The translations under genes and the position numbers were made by a program. The notes beneath the pieces are model-generated. The model was not told the origin of the DNA. It did no database searches and was given only the letters and a program-made list of their open reading frames with translations. DNA of 64,000 nucleotides from Prosopocoilus inquinatus (Eukaryota > Arthropoda > Insecta > Coleoptera > Lucanidae): NCBI GenBank assembly GCA_036172665.1, contig CM069872.1, forward strand, positions 20,873,001 through 20,937,000. The letters run 5' to 3'. Shown one piece after another: positions 58,545-64,000 of this stretch (positions are counted from its first letter, which is position 1; each line of letters starts with the position of its first letter).

Positions 58545-59015
58545 TGTTACGGTTAATTTTGAGGATTATCCGTAATAAGGGGCGAAATCAAATAGAGAAT
58601 ACATTTATTAAGTTAACAGAGAATTATAAAGACACTAGGTGTGACTCACATTATCTTGTAGATAGGTACACAATATACTACTAATAAATAGCCGATAGGC
58701 TCGAAGAAGTCTATACCGCTGACTCGCCGACTACTACTCTCTTGCATCTTTCGGTGCAGTTTTATAGGAACTCCGGATTCTGACGTTGTGATTTATTTTT
58801 AGCGTATTTACGGCAGAATGATGTCAGAATATTGTGTAGGAATAGTAAGAGCTTTACCAGTGTTCCGGATTCCAGGCGTGTTTGTTAGAACCCCGGGCTG
58901 TGATTCCGCCAAAGCTCTTCGTACAACGTTAGCTGCGATGACTCATTCTCTAAAATTGACGCATAAAGCGATGAGTCACTTGGGAATTTTTCCTGTCTCA
59001 GCAACGCTCGTTACA
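58545..59015. mobile_element. Solo LTR, 471 bp
   Basis: Begins TGTTACGG and ends CGTTACA, the TG...CA form of an LTR, with the 4-bp duplication ATAT on both sides (58541-58544, 59016-59019). No internal retroelement sequence is attached. A chance match is possible because the duplication is short. Confidence 0.6.
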
Positions 59016-59244
59016 ATATTTTCTAAGGGGGTCATCCACGAAACAGGACTTGCAAGTCGTTACCGACGCTGCAAATTGCAAATCATTTGCAATGATGGCG
59101 AATAATTTGTATTGTAAATACAGTTTATTTCTGTAACCAAAATTTCCCAAAGTCGTTTTAGTTTTTTCATTTCCATAGTTCCAAATTTATTTCTATATTT
59201 CTTCTGTTTTACATATCTAGTAATGATAAAGTGACCATCCTACA

Positions 59245-59345
59245 ACAGCTGCCTCATTTAAAGCACTGTTCATTTGTTTTTGCTGATTTACAATCTACAA
59301 CAGCTAACTCATTTAAAGCGCTGTGCTTTTGTGTCGCCTGATTTA
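59245..59345. repeat. Imperfect two-copy tandem repeat
   Basis: ACAACAGCTGCCTCATTTAA and ACAACAGCTAACTCATTTAA start two units of about 49 bp that both run on to GATTTACA. Origin unknown. Confidence 0.55.
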
Positions 59346-59618
59346 CAGTTTCCTGACAGTGAGGTCCAGTTACAGTCATTTAATTTAAAGTATCTAGCAT
59401 TTGCTGTGGTGGATGTAGAATCTTCTGAGATTCAGATACACGGCGTAAAATAACAAATTTTGGTAATGCTGCAATATTAACACATTATACCGTGCCTTCA
59501 ATTGAATTCTTCATTAAAGTAAGCTGTGATTTTTTTATGAAGTCAGCGACACAATTCTAGAGAAAACAGTTGTCATTAACTGTCAGTACTGATCATAACA
59601 TCAAATAAAAACACAACA

Positions 59619-59945
59619 TTAAAGTTTAAAGCAGATGCTCAAAGTGCTCTCCTTCAGCTTGAATACATAAGCGACTCTGCGTTTCATGTTTTCAAACCCG
59701 TTTGGTAAGTGTTCGGGGGTTATGTTAGCACACACATCTGTAATGCCCGCACGAAGTTCTTCGATTGTGTGACGCGTAGTTCTAAAAACTGTGTTTTTCA
59801 TGTGCGGATAAATGAAGTAATCCATAATTTTGAGATCCGGAGACCTTGCAGGAAAATTCACAATCCGATTATCAAAAAACTGCTGCAGGAAAGTCATTGT
59901 TTAATGAGCTGTGTAGGCAGTAGTATTGTCTTGCTGAAAGAACCC
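59619..59945 (-). pseudogene. mariner-like transposase C-terminal fragment
   Basis: FQQDN with the second Asp, an in-frame stop just before TMTFLQQFFDNRIV, then NFPARSPDLKIMDYFIYPHM with the third Asp region and ELRAGITDVCANITPEHL near the C-terminus. The N-terminal two thirds of the gene is missing. It is different from the fragment at 31937-32390. Confidence 0.78.
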
Positions 59946-59971
59946 TTCTGTAAGTTCATCATTATGTAGGG

Positions 59972-62900
59972 TAAACTAGACAGTTATTGGCCACTTAAGG
60001 TGTACTGTTAAGTAATTTATTCTGGAAAAATATTTAAATTCTATATTTTTTCTTTAAATATAATTTCTAATAACGATTGAAATTCAGTCTTTCTACCCAA
60101 CTATTCTTTTTCATTGTCTGAAAGCTAGTTTTTTATTTAAAAATTCACATAAGTAAAAAGTCATAGTAGTCATAGTAGTCATAGTAGTTGGCCAGATTTT
60201 AATAGTCATTATCCTGAAATATTATAATAATTGGCCACTTGACAGATTTTTATATTATTTTCTTTATTTTTGTGATTTTTGTTTTTAATGAAAATAAATT
60301 ATAGAAAACTTATTTTTTTTTATTTTATAATTATAGCAGGCTATCGTTGCTCCCTACATACGTACCTAAATTCACTTTTAGTAACAGTATTTCAGTATTT
60401 GCAATGATAAGTACAAATTGTTGCAACTGATTTGTTTATTTATTAAATTTATTGTAACATGTTTTACAATAATAAAATTGTTCTATAATTTGTGACGTAT
60501 GAGATCTATTTTTTAGAACACAACGAATATGATATGTACGACTGCAAGTTCGACATTTTACCCTAATATTGGTTTCTGTTATATCTTTTACGGAAATGAA
60601 ACAGAGATTACTGAAAATTCTTGCATTATTAAATGTGTATTCTATTGAATCTTGAGTCGCAGTGGTGCAGGAACTTTTAGTACATCCTTTAATTTCAAAG
60701 TCGGATAAAATTTTTCTTTTCTTTTCAGGGATTACTTTATTCTCAAAGAAAGGCTCTCCTGTAAATAATCGTTTCTTCGTCTTGTCAACTATGTCTTTGA
60801 CGTTTCTATTGCATGATTTCTTGTTTTCTATTTCAATTTGTTCTTCATTCTGCTTTTTAATGGCGGCTTCTTTTTTCTCTCCAGCTTTCTTTTTCTTCTG
60901 TTCCTCTTTTTGTTCTTTCTTTCTAATACGAGCTTCATTTTTCTCTCCAGCTTTCTTTTTCCTCTCTTCCTCCTTTTCTTCTTTCTTTCTAACACGAGCT
61001 TCTTTTCTCAACTGTTTTTCGCAGTCTGCTTTAATTTTTGCTTCCTCTTTTTCACGATTAATTTTTTTCCATGTAGAAGAAGTCACTACGAAAGGCATCT
61101 TTTTTTTTAGTAATTTTTGTTCCCTTTCGTTCAGGAGTCTTTGGAAAAATAATGAAATCATTCAACGTCGACTCCAAGCTGTATTTTGGATTAAGCGTTG
61201 ATTTAGTTTGGCATGTTGCGTCCATGATATTACCTTCTAAATTACTGTGTATTATTGAATTACTGAAATAATCCAAGTTCTGCTCCACTGTCGTATTATT
61301 AACATATGTATTAAGCATTATTTGAGCACTATTTTCATAAAGTAGCATGGGCATGTTTTCGATGTCAAAAAAATTTGTTTGTAATTGATCTTCATTTAGT
61401 ATTTTATTATTTTGTAAATCACTTTCTAGTACATCCAGTTCTAACACATTTGTTCTTTCCTTGCTATCATGAATCAATATATCGTTCTGCTCCAAATCAT
61501 TATTTTCAGGGTCACCATTCTTTATACTTTCATTCAAAATTTTATTATAGATTTTACATAAAATATTGAAATATTCGTTTGCATCTTTATCTGATACATT
61601 ACTTTTTTCAATCTTCTTCATATTTTCATCTCCAACAATTTCTTTAAAGTCATTCAGATCAAATGAATCTTTTTTCTCTTCTTCAATTTCACGAATATCT
61701 ACACGGTTTTTATTATATTTTTTACCTAAACACTTTTTATAATCAATATTGTCTGCTTGAAAGGGAAATAGTCCAGATAATCATTTTGAATAGTCTCTTG
61801 TGTGAGAGCATCCAATGCGGTACTTAGAATTGGAGCAAATTTTTCTTTTGTGATTACTTGACCAGGATTATCTCGTCTAAACTTAGCAACAGCCGAATTC
61901 TAACTTGCTTTCAGGGGCCGAAAAGCTGAGACATCAGCAGGTTGCATAATTCTGGTACTATTAGGGTAAAGTGCAATGAGTATTATTTCCAGCTTTGAGC
62001 AAAGTTCACTAATCTTCATGGTGAGGTGAGTTTGATGACCATCGACAAACAATATTACTGGAAAAGTGCCACCGGAATTCTTGATGTAAGGATATAGAAT
62101 GTTTTCAATATAATCTTTGAATATATCAGCTTTCATCCACCCATTATCACTGCATCCAATTCCCCATCCTTCAAGAACTGAATCCGCTACATCCTTGGGT
62201 AAACGTTTGTATGGATATATAACCAGAGGAGGTGAGATATGACGAGCAGCCGAAAATGTAAACATTACCGTTAAATTTGCCTTCGGATGATGTTCAATTT
62301 GATAAACATTTTTAGTTCCCTTAGGAGCCAACACTCTTTTATTTTTCGGACAGAGTAAGAAACACGTTTCATCTCCGTTGAAGATTCTCGTCGGATCTTC
62401 AAGTATACTGTCATACCCATGATCTTTTAAATAAGTTTCTATTTTATGAAACCTTGCACGGATATCATTTTCTGAAACAGTTGCACTTGCTGCGGTAATG
62501 CTTTCCGGAGTTCTCTCAACAATCTGAGGGTGGCGTTGCAAGAAAGCTTTACACCAACCATCACCTGGCTTATTATTTTTGAAAGGATTTTTCCTTGGAA
62601 CAGATGTCAAAAATTCTTGGACAGAGATTTGAACATCTTCTTTTCGTTGAGGAATGCCTTTATCACAAGAAGTCAATATCCATTTTTCTAATAGCTGTTC
62701 TTCTTCTATATTTAAAATTGGTAGAGGACCATGTGAAGTTTTATTAGTGAATTTATTGCTTAAGCGGAATTGCGGAATTGTCTTTGTCCCACCCCCATCT
62801 CAATGGCTTGTAATGCCATTTGGATGTCCTTTTCAGTATATTTTTTAATATACTTTTTGCCTTCCTCAGTCTTCGGCATGCTTTAGTTAAGTCAATTAGG

Positions 62901-63760
62901 ATTAATATACAGTCCTATTTTTAACTGTGGCCATATTTTTTTACGCGCTAAAAATTTGCCTCATGTTACTTATGTTCTGTTGAAAATTGCAAGCAAATTT
63001 CAGTTTGTAATAATCAATTACATAATTTATTAAAACTTACACGTTGCCAGAATAATAGATGCATCTTTAGTTTAATTATTTTATTATTAAAAGTGGAAAT
63101 AGTTAATGAACAAATATCGATCGAGTGAGATTAGCCGCTGCCGCCTGAAATGTCTGTGCGACGAATTAATTTTTGACATTGGCCTACTCGGTTTCATGTT
63201 TGCTCGTTAATAGTTTCAACTTTTCATATTAAATTAATAAAATTAATGACGCACTTGTTATTCTGGTAATGTGTATTTCGTAAAAAAATTATGTAACTGA
63301 TTATTAGAAACAAAAATTTGCTTGCAATTTTCAGCAGAATATAAGTTAATATGAGGCAAAATTTTAACACGTAAATCCCTATGGCCATGATTAAAGAAGA
63401 AGTAGTGTATGTACCTACACGTATAGGTGATTCCTAAGTTGAGTTGTAGTATAATTATAACCTATCTAGGTAGGTACCTTTTATAGTTACAGCTACAGTT
63501 ATAGATAGCTTTTTGTGAAACTGAACGTAAAGTCTATTAAATAATTATTGGCCACTTACAGTAACAGTTATTGGCACCCGGCCAACTATTGTATAAGATG
63601 ATTCTGAATAGGTCTTTTGAATAAAATGTTGCAGTTAATAGAATAATGAAGGTTATAAACATGGAATAATAATTTAGGTACTTTATACAGTAATTGGCCG
63701 AGGTGGCCAATAAATATTGAATAGGAAATTTTAGGATACTAGTGATTGGCCACTAATTAA
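59972..63760 (-). mobile_element. pogo/Tigger element 3 with TTGGCCACTTA repeats
   Basis: A transposase gene on the minus strand (60436-62881) is flanked on both sides by copies of TTATTGGCCACTTA and related GGCCA motifs: 59983 and 60227 on the left; 63546, 63570, 63693 and 63744 on the right, some inverted. These are probably terminal or subterminal repeats. The exact ends and TA duplication were not resolved. Confidence 0.6.
60436..62881 (-). pseudogene. pogo element 3 transposase with Cys-rich tail
   Basis: The N-terminal psq-type HTH begins at 62881 (KYTEKDIQMALQAIEMG). After a frameshift near 62793 it continues through VQEFL, FLQRHPQIVERTPE, NGDETCFLLCPKN (first Asp), VMFTFSAA, VILFVDGHQTHLTMKISEL (second Asp) and MQPADVSAFRPLK, to a TAG at 61900. 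Beyond it an acidic linker and a long Lys/Glu-rich helix (60850-61110) lead to a C-terminal finger (VKCRTCSRTYHIRC, YYCKTC). Several frame changes lie between 61900 and 61100. The tail resembles the PHD finger of pogo element 2 in position. Confidence 0.8.
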
Positions 63761-63784
63761 AATGCACTTTAAAAAAAAACTTAT

Positions 63785-64000
63785 AAAGTATTGTATATTT
63801 TTGCTCTCTAATGATTACTAACCATCGTTGACGTTAAATTGTATGATAAAATATGGAAATTCTTAAATTAACCTACACTGTTGAAAACCAAAACCTTAAG
63901 AAATTTGTCAAAACTTACCTGTTCGTCAATAAAAGCACCGGTCGAGTAACAAATAGGTTAAATAAACATTCTGTACTGCCAACGGCAATAGTTTAAATCA
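63785..64000. other. No gene seen (right edge)
   Basis: AT-rich sequence; nothing supportable is visible before the window ends. Confidence 0.4.

Noticed and set aside
60662..61201. 179-codon plus-strand frame rich in Phe and Ser
   Set aside because: It is antisense to the Lys/Glu-rich tail of pogo element 3; the Phe runs are the complement of AAG/GAA codons.
1..64000. CRISPR arrays, tRNA or rRNA genes, bacterial operons
   Set aside because: No regularly spaced repeats with unique spacers, no cloverleaf with A and B boxes, and no rRNA-like sequence were recognised; the introns and transposons are eukaryotic.

Overview
The window reads as AT-rich animal nuclear DNA, almost certainly an insect and plausibly a beetle. 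The evidence is spliceosomal introns, long AT-rich spacers, no bacterial-style operons, and the mix of transposons present: piggyBac, P/THAP9-like, pogo/Tigger, hAT, PIF/Harbinger, FLYWCH-MULE, mariner-like, BEL/Pao, and several LINE clades. No tRNA, rRNA or CRISPR array was recognised. Nearly everything is transposable-element sequence at different stages of decay. One long intact reading frame (41.26-44.73 kb) looks like a resident gene: a NACHT-family STAND NTPase with ankyrin-like repeats and a restriction-endonuclease-like N-terminus.

Layout. 0.5-3.6 kb: an apparently intact two-exon hAT element (CGGBP1-like finger plus transposase) with 8-bp target duplications. 4.1-6.5 kb: a degenerate minisatellite and a LINE RNase H fragment split by a fold-back element carrying a hammerhead ribozyme. 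7.1-10.3 kb: a second, broken hAT with perfect 8-bp duplications. 11.1-25.1 kb: a nest up to five levels deep, in which a MITE-like outer pair of ends contains a pogo element, containing a PHD-type LINE, containing an apparently intact seven-exon P element, containing a second hammerhead fold-back element. 27.8-32.4 kb: BEL/Pao pieces in opposite orientations, a deleted LINE, and a mariner-like fragment. 34.2-40.9 kb: a FLYWCH-MULE, a PIF/Harbinger element with its partner gene, and two inverted copies of a 0.85-kb repeat. 41.3-44.7 kb: the NACHT gene. 44.9-58.3 kb: two piggyBac elements; the second is split by a pogo element that is itself split by a LINE. 58.5-63.8 kb: a solo LTR, a mariner-like fragment and a third pogo element.

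The most interesting items are: (1) the fold-back elements at 5.9 and 20.1-21.05 kb. Their 312-bp units carry a complete type I hammerhead ribozyme core with a loopless self-complementary helix III, and the insertions have 12-13-bp duplications, so they look like insect retrozymes. (2) The NACHT protein, whose N-terminus has D...QxK nuclease-like motifs reminiscent of bacterial antiviral STAND proteins. (3) An in-frame 153-bp insertion in a piggyBac gene that carries most of a PHD finger from the neighbouring pogo element, with the pogo stop codon changed to serine. (4) The coding-intact P element.

Decay increases outwards in the big nest: the pogo transposase has three stops, the LINE has a frameshift and a stop, and the P element has no break. 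This fits the nesting order. Exon joins, ribozyme folding and element ends were worked out by eye from the sequence and have not been tested computationally.
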